Positions 51,024 to 58,954 of a stretch of 64,000 nucleotides of DNA are shown piece after piece. The notes under the pieces were generated by a model. That model saw only the letters and a list, made by a program, of their open reading frames with translations. It was not told where the DNA came from and searched no databases. This stretch comes from Clostridia bacterium (GTDB lineage Bacteria; Bacillota; Clostridia; TANB77; CAG-508): the NCBI GenBank assembly GCA_017430135.1, contig JAFRNM010000021.1, positions 1-64,000 of the forward strand, read 5' to 3'. The stretch's first letter is position 1. Each line of letters begins with the position of its first letter. A program made the translations under genes and the position numbers.

Positions 51024-52102
51024 AAAAAAGAAAACTTACTATACTGATAAGTTTTCTCTAACTTTAGAAATTTGATTTTCTATTCTATTGTAATTTTTCT
51101 ATTTTAGTTTTTCAATTTCTTCTTTTGTTAATTCTGTTACTTCCATTATTATATTTATTGAAATATTTTTAGCTAACATTTTTTTCGCAGTCTCTATTTT
51201 TTGTTTTTCAATTCCTTCTTCTATTCCTTTTCTTCTTGCACATTTTAGGTTAGCAGCTTCGTCCCTAATTGCTTTTTCTCTTAACTGCGCCAATCTTCTT
51301 TCTGCTGCATCTCCTGTTAAATATTCAAATTCGTCTTCAGCTTGTTGTATGTATTTATTATCTATCATACGTATTGCCTCCAAATCTTCATTTTCTATAA
51401 ATGTTAGCCAATCTTCCAACTTATCTCTTAACTTATTTGATACTCTTTTATATTTCTTTCTAAATTTGGGTAATTGTATATAATGTATTTCAACCTTATC
51501 TGTAAGAATTATATTCTCATAATCTCTTTTAAGTCTTGCTCTTTCATGAAACGGACCTTCATCAAATACATCAAAATCTGTAATCCATATTGATATAACT
51601 TTTGGAATTTCTAGATAATCCTCTCCACTATTTAAACTTTCATGAAATAAACCTGTTTCATAAAATACAGACCTATCAATTGTATTTTCATGTCCCTTTA
51701 CTTGCATTTCTATATTAACTTTTGTATTATCATCAAGTGTTGCAACAACATCTAAAATACCAAGCTTATTTGTAATCTGTTGTCTTTCCAAAGATACATC
51801 TTTATCTATTACAACTTTGCTGATTTTTATATCTGTTAATATAGATTGAAGTAGATCTTTTAACAAAAGAGCATTTTTATTACTACCAAAAATTTTCTTA
51901 AAAATATAATCGTTAGTTGGCTTTAGCCTCTCCATCTACACCTCCATTCTAGCATAATATTATTTTTTTTTCAATTGTTTTGGATTTTTTCTCGAATAAT
52001 TTTCGAATAAAAATTTTGAATTAAAAATTTAAAATCAAATCTCTGCAATTATTTAAACATATTATTATGATTTTGTCAATATGTAAATGGTAAAATATGG
52101 TA
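51024..52102. repeat. Duplicated Rpn-nuclease segment, copy 1
   Basis: About 1.08 kb containing the Rpn-family gene plus ~75 bp downstream (hairpin AGAAAACTTA/TAAGTTTTCT) and ~165 bp upstream, all strongly similar to 55919-57009. Similarity ends sharply on both sides, at unrelated terminator hairpins on the right. The promoter-like AT-rich upstream part is conserved, so both copies may be expressed alike. Confidence 0.85.
51099..51935 (-). CDS. Rpn-family PD-(D/E)XK nuclease/putative transposase
   Basis: 278 residues. N-terminal RLKPTNDYIFKKIFG, then the nuclease core GILDVVATLDDNTKVNIEMQVK (Asp...Glu-x-Gln) near residue 60, and YLTGDAAERRLAQLREKAI followed by a C-terminal E/K-rich helix. 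The family (RpnA-like) has DNase activity that promotes RecA-independent recombination and has been linked to defence. A paralogue lies at 55994-56842; the two differ by repeat number in the C-terminal EEGIEKG helix. Confidence 0.9.
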   Translation of the reverse strand: MERLKPTNDYIFKKIFGSNKNALLLKDLLQSILTDIKISKVVIDKDVSLERQQITNKLGILDVVATLDDNTKVNIEMQVKGHENTIDRSVFYETGLFHESLNSGEDYLEIPKVISIWITDFDVFDEGPFHERARLKRDYENIILTDKVEIHYIQLPKFRKKYKRVSNKLRDKLEDWLTFIENEDLEAIRMIDNKYIQQAEDEFEYLTGDAAERRLAQLREKAIRDEAANLKCARRKGIEEGIEKQKIETAKKMLAKNISINIIMEVTELTKEEIEKLK

Positions 52103-52103
52103 G

Positions 52104-52160
52104 TTCCCAGTTAGTAACATTTTATTACTAACTGGGTTTTATTCTAATCCCTACAAATCT
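52104..52160 (-). other. Terminator hairpin plus short ugd 3' remnant
   Basis: Hairpin CCCAGTTAGTAAC/actaactggg (52105-52136) followed by TTTTATTCTAATCCCTAC, the last codons and flank of ugd (compare 59430-59448). No longer ugd match follows; the rest of 52160-52326 shows a few dyads (CTAGCCACC-type) and no gene. Confidence 0.5.
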
Positions 52161-52326
52161 TAATCTTCTTTAATGCCGATGTGATGATCACATAGCTTAA
52201 TTTAACTCAAATTATAACTAACTGGTGGCTAATTCTAAAGAACTAGCCACCAAACATAGCAATTAACTGAAACTTACGTTTCAAACATAGCAATCTTTTA
52301 TTAATATGTTAAAACTTATTAAATGA

Positions 52327-53349
52327 TTAATCCATTTTATATTTATTATACAATTCACTATCATACTTAATTATTTTAAATTTTGCTAATCTACCAACAA
52401 TAAAACTCATAGGAATTTTATATTTTTTAGAAATTTGTAGGCAATATTTTTCACTTGCATTATTTATGATTTCGTTCCAAACATCATCAGAAATCATTGT
52501 TTTTAATGCAAAATCATCAGCTCTTTTTTCAAGCAAATCTGTACCTTCTACAATAACTTTATTTTTTGCCTCGTTAAAATCACTTTTGCAATGTCCTAAT
52601 TCATGAAACAATTCAAAATAAAATGAATCTTTACTTGAATAATTTTTAGTAAGATAAATAGCAGGATTTTTACCTTTAACTCTAAAACATCCTCTTACTT
52701 TTGTGCCTGACAATGCTTTTTCAACTATAAAATAAATACCATAACTATTTAATAATCCTTGTATCTTTTCTAAATCAATTCCCTTTTTATAACTTTCCGT
52801 TTTTAAATCATCAATTAAAAACAAGAAATTATCTTTATCATAAGCTGATACAGTTTGATTTTTAGTCATTTCATTGCATCTTGCAATCCATAAATTTAGT
52901 TTATTTAAATCATTTCCTGTCTTTTTAAATAAAGTCTTTTCTTTGATTCTTTCAAGAGCTTCAAAATCCTTAACTTTAAGAAAATCCATTAAATCAATAT
53001 AATTTTGAACTGCATTTGTTTTATTATTAAATTTTATCCAATTTCTTTCTTCTAACTCTTTTAAATAATAATTCTTTTTCAAATATTTATTTAATTCATT
53101 AAGATTTCCATATTCTTTAATAAGTTTATCTGTAATGTATTTTCTGCACTCTGCTTTAATTATAAATTCAATTGGTATACCAGTTAATTGATATATACTT
53201 GCTGTCATTTCCAGAGTAAGAGTTTGCTTTTCATTTAATATCTCATTCATATGCTTTTGAGATATATTAAGTCTATTTGCAAATTCTGTTTGCGAAATAT
53301 TATGAAATTCTAAATAATCTTTTAAATAACTTCCAAAACCTATACTCAT
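52327..53349 (-). CDS. HTH-XRE and ImmA/IrrE-type metallopeptidase protein (HigA-like antitoxin family)
   Basis: 340 residues. N-terminal XRE helix-turn-helix (residues ~8-62: ISQTEFANRLNISQKHMNEIL), a helical middle and a C-terminal ImmA/IrrE domain with FELFHELGHCKSD (HExxH) near 255 and EKRADDFALKTM giving the further ligand. Such proteins act as antitoxins or as repressor-cleaving proteases. The ATG at 53349 follows AGGTG by six bases; the GTG at 53358 overlaps that site. A 42-residue ORF precedes it by 1 bp; a dyad over the promoter fits autoregulation. Confidence 0.88.
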   Translation of the reverse strand: MSIGFGSYLKDYLEFHNISQTEFANRLNISQKHMNEILNEKQTLTLEMTASIYQLTGIPIEFIIKAECRKYITDKLIKEYGNLNELNKYLKKNYYLKELEERNWIKFNNKTNAVQNYIDLMDFLKVKDFEALERIKEKTLFKKTGNDLNKLNLWIARCNEMTKNQTVSAYDKDNFLFLIDDLKTESYKKGIDLEKIQGLLNSYGIYFIVEKALSGTKVRGCFRVKGKNPAIYLTKNYSSKDSFYFELFHELGHCKSDFNEAKNKVIVEGTDLLEKRADDFALKTMISDDVWNEIINNASEKYCLQISKKYKIPMSFIVGRLAKFKIIKYDSELYNKYKMD

Positions 53350-53350
53350 T

Positions 53351-53479
53351 TTAATCACCTACCCCGTTGATTATTAAAGACTCTATTTTAGCCATTTTAT
53401 CCATTATTTGCTTTTTGTGTTTATATTCAATTTTTTTCTTGTAATCTTTTAAAAATTGTTTTGATTTTATGATTCTCAT
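53351..53479 (-). CDS. 42-residue basic protein, possible truncated RelE/HigB-type toxin
   Basis: MRIIKSKQFLKDYKKKIEYK... then KKQIMDKMAKIES and end. The start matches the first strand-helix of RelE/ParE toxins (I-I-K-S-K-x-F-x-K-D), but the ~50 C-terminal residues with catalytic positions are absent. Strong AAGGTGAG site; stop directly before the antitoxin-like gene. Either a toxin remnant or a small regulator. Confidence 0.5.
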   Translation of the reverse strand: MRIIKSKQFLKDYKKKIEYKHKKQIMDKMAKIESLIINGVGD

Positions 53480-53497
53480 TGTCTCACCTTGTGGCTT

Positions 53498-53527
53498 ATT
53501 ATAACATACTAGGTTATAATATGTCAA
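53498..53527 (-). promoter_or_regulatory. Promoter with overlapping operator dyad
   Basis: Minus-strand TTGACA (53522-53527), 18-base spacer, TATAAT (53498-53503). The dyad ATTATAAC/GTTATAAT (53498-53520, 7-base gap) covers the -10 box and spacer, the expected place for repression by the HTH protein of this operon. Confidence 0.65.
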
Positions 53528-53574
53528 CATGTTTTAGTATGAATTTTAAAAAAGATTTATTAAACATATCTTTT

Positions 53575-53823
53575 AACGAAACCCCAATTGGTTACAAAAT
53601 GTAACTAATTGGGGTTTCTCTTAATCCCTACTATACAAATCTCTTGTATAAACATTATCTTTTACTTCTTCAAGTATTGGTTCAAATCTATTTGCAAAAT
53701 TACATCACTTTTCTTTGCAAAAGAATTGAGGCCATTATCATAATTTGTAGGCGTGCTAATTACAATAAATCCTGCATCTTTAAAAGCTTCTTTATAATCT
53801 AATGTTGCTCTTAAATTTATTTA
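53575..53823 (-). pseudogene. Terminator hairpin and broken ugd copy
   Basis: Hairpin ACCCCAATTGGTTAC/GTAACTAATTGGGGT (53579-53615), then about 100 bp matching the ugd 3' end (59443-59545) and, after an internal deletion, about 85 bp matching ugd near 60340-60428. The reading frame is broken. Its right end abuts the 3' end of the 264-residue gene. With 55657-55906 and 52104-52160 it shows repeated rearrangement at the ugd 3' flank. Confidence 0.8.
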
Positions 53824-54611
53824 TTACTAGAAACTAAATTTTCTCTTTCTTTTTTTATTTTTTGTATTTCCAAACTCCTGATAGCATGCAACATCATTAG
53901 ATAGCATTTATCATACCATTTAATCAGTTCTTTTTCAGATAAACTTTTAAATTCTAAATCAATTGGATGATTAACTCCCATTTTATTAACTATTGTTCCT
54001 ATTGAATCAACCAATTTACCGTCTATACTTGAAATACTATTTTTTATCTTTTCAATATAAAGATCAATATCTTTTAATATTTTTTTCTTTTCTTCAATAT
54101 TATCTTGAATTCTAAAATCATTATACTCCAAAACTCTTTGAGATAACGACATTGGTATTTTGTTAATTACAGAGTCTGTATCTGCATTTCTCTTTGATAT
54201 AAGTACTTTATCTTCAAAATTATAATATGTATAATTCATTTTTTCAAGTATTAATGGAATGTTAGATAATATAACCCTTTCATTGTCTTTAGTTAAACCT
54301 TTCATATCTAATTTACTTTTCATGTATTCCATATTTAAAATAAATTGCAAGTAATATAAGAATGTTTCATTTTCAATATTTCCTGTTTTTAAGATATCTT
54401 TTGTAATACCTATATGCATTAAATATTCTTCAACATCAATAATTGTATCTCTATATTCCCATCTAGTAAAAATAAATCTTTCAATCATTCCCATATAAGA
54501 ATTAGAATCAGAATAATTTCCAATTCTATCCCCATGAAGCACTTTTACCATCTTTTTAAATTCATGTTGAATATCTAATCTATTTTCTATATCAAATATA
54601 CTTTTTACCAT
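53817..54611 (-). CDS. Unknown 264-residue protein in the DUF3800/ncRNA module
   Basis: No family recognised. Mostly helical, no membrane segment. Notable segments: RFIFTRWEYRDTIIDVEEYLMHIGITKD (residues ~45-72), a central coiled region KKKILKDIDLYIEKIKNSISS, and a C-terminal SIGTIVNKMGVNHPIDLEF...WYDKCYLMMLHAIRSLE. The C-terminal pattern is reminiscent of abortive-infection or HEPN-like helical domains, but no clear R-x4-H motif is seen. AGGAGAAGAAAT precedes the ATG. It follows the DUF3800 gene across a small RNA gene and may be its partner. Confidence 0.6.
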   Translation of the reverse strand: MVKSIFDIENRLDIQHEFKKMVKVLHGDRIGNYSDSNSYMGMIERFIFTRWEYRDTIIDVEEYLMHIGITKDILKTGNIENETFLYYLQFILNMEYMKSKLDMKGLTKDNERVILSNIPLILEKMNYTYYNFEDKVLISKRNADTDSVINKIPMSLSQRVLEYNDFRIQDNIEEKKKILKDIDLYIEKIKNSISSIDGKLVDSIGTIVNKMGVNHPIDLEFKSLSEKELIKWYDKCYLMMLHAIRSLEIQKIKKERENLVSSNK

Positions 54612-54703
54612 TATATTTCTTCTCCTATTTAAATTCTTTTTTATTAAACCTTATATAAATTTGAATATTTTAAAAAAAATTGCATAAAATATCCTAAACA
54701 TTG

Positions 54704-54732
54704 TTGACAAATGTTTGCAAAGGCTGTATAAT
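54704..54732 (+). promoter_or_regulatory. Perfect consensus promoter for a small RNA
   Basis: TTGACA (54704-54709), exactly 17 bases, TATAAT (54727-54732), on the + strand against both neighbouring genes. A dyad AACATT/AATGTT (54697-54715) straddles the -35 box. Confidence 0.85.
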
Positions 54733-54739
54733 TAAATTA

Positions 54740-54817
54740 CAGATCACAAGACTGAACGGTGTAGCACCCCGTTGGTGCGTTGGATTGGTCATACCAATCC
54801 CATCGTTCCTTTTTTAT
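54740..54817 (+). ncRNA. Compact three-way-junction RNA next to DUF3800
   Basis: The transcript from the consensus promoter folds into an 8-bp closing stem (GAACGGTG/CATCGTTC, 54754-54761 with 54801-54808) enclosing two tight hairpins: GCACC/GGTGC (54764-54778) and GGATTGG/CCAATCC (54782-54800). A T-run (54810-54815) follows, so the closing stem can serve as terminator. About 75 nt, no ORF. It is convergent with the DUF3800 gene and overlaps its stop. Comparative work (Weinberg and colleagues, 2017) described DUF3800-associated RNA motifs; this could be one of that class or a new one. Confidence 0.75.
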
Positions 54818-55561
54818 TTATATAGTTTTATTCCTGCACCCTCTATTGAACCTTTGTGTTTTCTTATTGAATTTTGAAGAATATTAAAGAATGTTTCATC
54901 ATTACCTTCATACTTCCTAAAAATTGCACCAGCACAAAAATCAGCTAATTGTATACCTGCACTATAATCAGAATTAACAAAAATCAAACTATCACAAAAA
55001 TTAGGAAATTTTACAAAATATGTTCCCATATTTTTAGCTCTTAAATATGAAACCTGTAATTCAGTATCTAGTTTATTATTCAAATTTGTTTTTCTACTAT
55101 CTGCCATTAGCATTACTGGAATCCTATTTTTCTTTCCTTCTTTACTTGTAATTGACATACAAAATCTTTCCATTAATAAATGCAATGCTAAGGAATATAA
55201 ATCATTATGATCATTCACAAATTTTTTATTTTTAAAACAATATTCCTTATCCATAATTATTCCAACTACGGAATTTTTATATTTATTTACAATATGAATA
55301 ATATCTTTTTTTAAACACATTATTTGTTCATAATCTAAATTTATATTTTTATATTTTGTATTCCATTTAATTTCATGATATGGATTTAGTCCATATTTTT
55401 CTTTTATTTTTCTTAATTTCTTTTCTATATTTAGTATTTCATTTGCCTCTACCATAAATCCAGAGAGAACAAAATATTTACTGGTATTTTTATTCAATTC
55501 ATTTTTCTCAGCATCAAAACCACCTGGTTGTCCGACTCTCATCTAAAAAGACTATATACAT
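54814..55561 (-). CDS. DUF3800 protein read through a +1 shift at CGG
   Basis: The frame from ATG 55561 (after AGAGG) reads MYIVFLDES and then CGG (55532-55534). Skipping the C reads GGA and continues in frame (GQPGGFDAEKNE...) for 240 codons to 54814. This restores the F-L-D-E-S-G signature that opens DUF3800 proteins, a family with a predicted RNase H-like fold. Later motifs are YFVLSGFMVE, YHEIKWN, VMLMADSR and DYSAGIQLADFCAGAIFRKYE. If the shift does not happen, a start at 55542 gives a protein lacking the first acidic residues. Adjacent to a structured RNA gene. Confidence 0.85.
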
Positions 55562-55656
55562 ATATTATACCTCTTTCTTATTTTTATTATTTTTCATATT
55601 CTATCACAGAGAATAGTTGTTTGCAATAGTTTTCGTTAAAATTTACTAAAATTTCA

Positions 55657-55906
55657 CAAAGCCCAATTGACTACAAAATGTAGTCAACTGGGCTTTTAAT
55701 TCTAATCCCTACTATACAAATCCCTTGTATAAACCTTATCTTTTACATCTTCAAGTATAGGCTCAAATCTATTTGCTAAAATTACATCGTTTTTCTTTGC
55801 AAAAGAATTGAAGTCGTTTACAACTATACAACCACTAAATTCTTCAGCTTTTAGAGTTGGCTCATATATTATAACATCAACTCCTTCAAGCTTAAGAAAT
55901 TGATTT
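55657..55906 (-). pseudogene. Terminator hairpin and truncated ugd 3' copy
   Basis: Hairpin AAGCCCAATTGACTAC/GTAGTCAACTGGGCTT (55658-55696), then about 205 bp closely matching the last ~65 codons of ugd (59440-59628, including its stop), cut off at AAGCTT where unrelated sequence and the second Rpn segment begin. The gap 55562-55656 holds no other gene. Confidence 0.85.
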
Positions 55907-55918
55907 TGGGAATAGGTA

Positions 55919-57009
55919 AAAAAAGAAAACTTACTATGCTGATAAGTTTTCTTTAACTTTAGAAATTTGATTTTCTATTCTATTGTAATTTTTCTATTTT
56001 AGTTTTTCAATTTCTTCTTTTGCTAATTCTGTAATTTTCATTATTAATTCTATATCAATTTTTTCAGCTAACATTTTTTTCGCAGTCTCTATTTTTTGTT
56101 TTTCAATTCCTTTTTCAATTCCTTGTTGTATTCCTTCTTCTATTCCTTTTCTTCTTGCACTTTTTAATCCAGCTGCTTCGTCTCTAATTGCCTTTTCTCT
56201 TAATTCTGCAAGCCTTCTTGTTTCAGCATCACCTGTTAAATATTCAAATTCGTCTTCTGCCTTTTGAACTAATTTATTATCTATCATGCGAATCTCCTCC
56301 ACATTTTCATTTTTTATAAATGTTAGCCATTGTTCCAACTTATTAGAAATCCTCTTACACTTTTCTTTAAATTTAGTTAATTGAATATAATGTATTTCTA
56401 ACTTATCTGTTAATACTATATTTTCATAATCTCTTTTTAATCTTGCTCTCTCATGAAAAGGTCCTTCTTCAAAAACATCATAATCTGTAATCCATATTGA
56501 AATTGATTTTGGCATTTCTAAATAATCTTGACCACTATTTAAATTTTCATGATATATACCTGTTCCATAAAATACTGACCTATCTATTGTATTGTAATAA
56601 TCCTTTACTTGCATTTCTATATTGACTCTTGTACTATCATTCAAAGTTGCCACAATATCTAATATACCAAGTTTTTCAGATATAAGTTTTCTTTCTAATG
56701 ATACATCTTTATTGATTTGAACTTTCTTTATTTTGATATCAGTTAAAATTGCTTGAAGTAAATCCTTCAATAAATCAGCATTTTTACTTTCGCCAAAGAG
56801 CTTTTTAAATAAAAAGTCGTTAGTTGGCTTTAGCCTCTCCATCTACACCTCCATTCTAGCATATAATATTTAATTTTTCAATTGTTTTGGAATTTTTCTC
56901 GAATAATTTTCGAATTAAAACTTTGAATTAAAATTTAAAATCAAATTTCTGGTATTATTTAAACATATTTCACAATAATTGTCAATAGATAAATGGTAAA
57001 ATATGGTAA
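55919..57009. repeat. Duplicated Rpn-nuclease segment, copy 2
   Basis: Partner of 51024-52102: same gene, same downstream hairpin AGAAAACTTA/TAAGTTTTCT and same upstream ~165 bp (CATCTACACCTCCATTCTAG and following). Differences are scattered substitutions and a few indels, so the duplication is not recent. Confidence 0.85.
55994..56842 (-). CDS. Rpn-family PD-(D/E)XK nuclease/putative transposase (paralogue)
   Basis: 282 residues. Same order as 51099-51935: RLKPTNDFLFKKLFG, GILDVVATLNDSTRVNIEMQVK, FEYLTGDAETRRLAELREK, and a C-terminal helix in which the EEGIQQG/EKGIEKQ unit is expanded. Catalytic Asp and Glu-x-Gln are retained, so both paralogues could be active. Confidence 0.9.
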   Translation of the reverse strand: MERLKPTNDFLFKKLFGESKNADLLKDLLQAILTDIKIKKVQINKDVSLERKLISEKLGILDIVATLNDSTRVNIEMQVKDYYNTIDRSVFYGTGIYHENLNSGQDYLEMPKSISIWITDYDVFEEGPFHERARLKRDYENIVLTDKLEIHYIQLTKFKEKCKRISNKLEQWLTFIKNENVEEIRMIDNKLVQKAEDEFEYLTGDAETRRLAELREKAIRDEAAGLKSARRKGIEEGIQQGIEKGIEKQKIETAKKMLAEKIDIELIMKITELAKEEIEKLK

Positions 57010-57042
57010 GATTAGTTGCCAACAAATTGTTGGCAACTAATC
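57010..57042. terminator. Intrinsic terminator
   Basis: AGATTAGTTGCCAAC/GTTGGCAACTAATCT hairpin with TTT on the right; separates the four-gene operon from the Rpn segment. Confidence 0.7.
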
Positions 57043-57108
57043 TTTATTGCTAAAAATAATACTCCTACGCATTACTTTCTAATATTTCTTATCATAATGT
57101 TATACAAA

Positions 57109-57582
57109 CTATTGATAATTTTCGACTCTTTCTACAATAAAACTTATTTGTTTTTTATATGCAAATATAAACAATATAGTAAGTCCAATAAAAAGTATTA
57201 AACTTGCTGCAAAAGTATTATCAACAATACATATGTAGCTTTGAATTATTGCCAAAATTGCGAATGTTGCTATATATGTTCTATATTGATTAGCCTCTCT
57301 TTGTAATATATCTATCTTTTCATCTTCTTTACTAGCTTTAATATAATTATTGTAATCAGCATGTTTTATAATTTTTATTTTTCTTAATACTGGTTGAAAT
57401 ACCACTGAACCAATTCTACTTAATACCAAACCTATAAAATAATATTCAATAATAGCAATTATAATATTACTATCTAAAAAATCATTCTCATAAATTTTGT
57501 TAAATATCGCTACAAATACAGCACCTGGCAAAAAGTGATTTATGAAGTGGTAGATTTCCATTTTTTCAATTATTTTTTCCAT
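57109..57582 (-). CDS. Membrane protein of the MBL-fold operon
   Basis: 157 residues with about four hydrophobic segments: FINHFLPGAVFVAIF, IIIAIIEYYFIGLVLSRIG, and the pair TFAILAIIQSYIC / AASLILFIGLTILFIFAY. A charged cytoplasmic loop (KHADYNNYIKASKEDEK) lies between. One base separates it from the preceding gene. Small multi-pass proteins like this are common membrane effectors in phage-defence operons; here that is inference. Family not recognised. Confidence 0.65.
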   Translation of the reverse strand: MEKIIEKMEIYHFINHFLPGAVFVAIFNKIYENDFLDSNIIIAIIEYYFIGLVLSRIGSVVFQPVLRKIKIIKHADYNNYIKASKEDEKIDILQREANQYRTYIATFAILAIIQSYICIVDNTFAASLILFIGLTILFIFAYKKQISFIVERVENYQ

Positions 57583-58038
57583 TTATTCCATCCTTTCTAA
57601 AGCTGAAGTTATCATTGAATAAAACTCTTTTTTTCTATTTCTAAATAGTATATTTTCTTCATCTGTAATATCAAACTCAAAGCCTACTTCAGTTCCATCA
57701 TAATATTCTATCTTTCCTGTTTTTTTAGGCAGAAAAATTTTTTTATTTTTGGTGTCTTTCAAATTTCTTATTTTTCTTGTATTGCAAGAAATTACAATAA
57801 TATTATTTTCAAGAATATCATCTATATTATTTATAATATAATTATTGGTTACAGGATCATGACCAACTATCATTATTACATCTAGTTGATTTGTAGGAAT
57901 ACTATTCAGTTCAATTATATTTTTACTACAATTTTTACTATTCTTGAAAGTATATATATGAAATAAATCATATATATACTTCATTCTAGCACTTATTTCA
58001 GTATTAGATACATTATTTTTACAAATCAAATATCTCAT
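57583..58038 (-). CDS. Unknown protein with a His...Cys pattern, MBL-fold operon
   Basis: 151 residues, alpha/beta, cytoplasmic. Residues ~55-95 read VIMIVGHDPVTNNYIINN then IIVISCNTRKI: a strand ending G-H and a later strand ending S-C, the layout of the caspase/CHAT catalytic dyad (His after the first strand, Cys after the next). The protein is short for a full caspase fold, so this is only a possibility. The C-terminal half is basic. Starts directly at the stop of the MBL-fold gene. Confidence 0.5.
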   Translation of the reverse strand: MRYLICKNNVSNTEISARMKYIYDLFHIYTFKNSKNCSKNIIELNSIPTNQLDVIMIVGHDPVTNNYIINNIDDILENNIIVISCNTRKIRNLKDTKNKKIFLPKKTGKIEYYDGTEVGFEFDITDEENILFRNRKKEFYSMITSALERME

Positions 58039-58902
58039 TTATCCTAAATTTCCTACCGTTTTTCTATTTTGTGAAATTTGATTTTCATCAAAGGTTAGCA
58101 TTCCTTTTTCTTTCGTATTCATTACCCTATATCCTTTTGTTTCTAATTTGTCTGATCCACCATTTGAATTTCCTGTATTATCAGAAATTATATATTGTTT
58201 TTCTAAATCATCTTTTGTTTCTTCAAATATTTTCTCTCCTATTTCTGCATTTCCATGATGTGGTAGTTGTATTACTCTAAATTCTTCCAACTTCTCTTTT
58301 TTTACTGATTCAAAAGATGAATCACCAGTTAATAATACTTTTTTATCTCCTATGGAAACTTCTAAATGAATACTTGTAGCATTAGTAATTGTTGAGCTAT
58401 CTATAGTATCTCCTTCTGTAGTATCTAATCCCTTTGCTGCAGCATTTAAAATATAGTCTTTACCTGGTCCAGAAATTCTAATTCCTTCAGCAATTTCTAT
58501 ATGTTCAAATGCATCTTTTAAATTATGACCTGAAAGTTGTTCTATATTGTCATATGTATCTTTTATTTGTTCCTTCAAAGCTTCTCTGTTCTTCCTTCCA
58601 TCATCTATAATATCTAAAATGTCATCAACATATTTTAATAATAATACAGTTGTTATCTCTGATGTCTTATTATTGTCCACTAATACTGGAATTCCTTTAA
58701 AATGATCGTCATCATTATGTGATAATACAACTTTTGTTTTTGAATAATTATGCTTTTTCATATAATCTATTACCCAATTAGCATAATATTCGCAACCACA
58801 ATCATATACTACTAACTCCTTACTATTATCTATTACAAAACAGTCTCCATTATTTTTACTACTATCCTCACATTGTTGCGAGCTTAACACATAAATTTTC
58901 AT
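58039..58902 (-). CDS. MBL-fold metallohydrolase (ComEC-like), MBL-fold operon
   Basis: About 287 residues. Metal motifs: VVLSHNDDDHFKGI (H-x-D-D-D-H type) near residue 75, KVLLTGDSSFES near 190, VIQLPHHGNAEI near 215 and YIISDNTGNSNGG. The pattern is that of ComEC/Rec2-related MBL hydrolases, often phosphodiesterases. ATG 58902 (MKIYVLSS) follows GAAAGGATTG; the frame to 58947 has no ribosome site. Second gene of the operon. Confidence 0.85.
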   Translation of the reverse strand: MKIYVLSSQQCEDSSKNNGDCFVIDNSKELVVYDCGCEYYANWVIDYMKKHNYSKTKVVLSHNDDDHFKGIPVLVDNNKTSEITTVLLLKYVDDILDIIDDGRKNREALKEQIKDTYDNIEQLSGHNLKDAFEHIEIAEGIRISGPGKDYILNAAAKGLDTTEGDTIDSSTITNATSIHLEVSIGDKKVLLTGDSSFESVKKEKLEEFRVIQLPHHGNAEIGEKIFEETKDDLEKQYIISDNTGNSNGGSDKLETKGYRVMNTKEKGMLTFDENQISQNRKTVGNLG

Positions 58903-58954
58903 ATTTTCAATCCTTTCATTCAAAACATCGCCATCACTTGCAAACATGATATAA

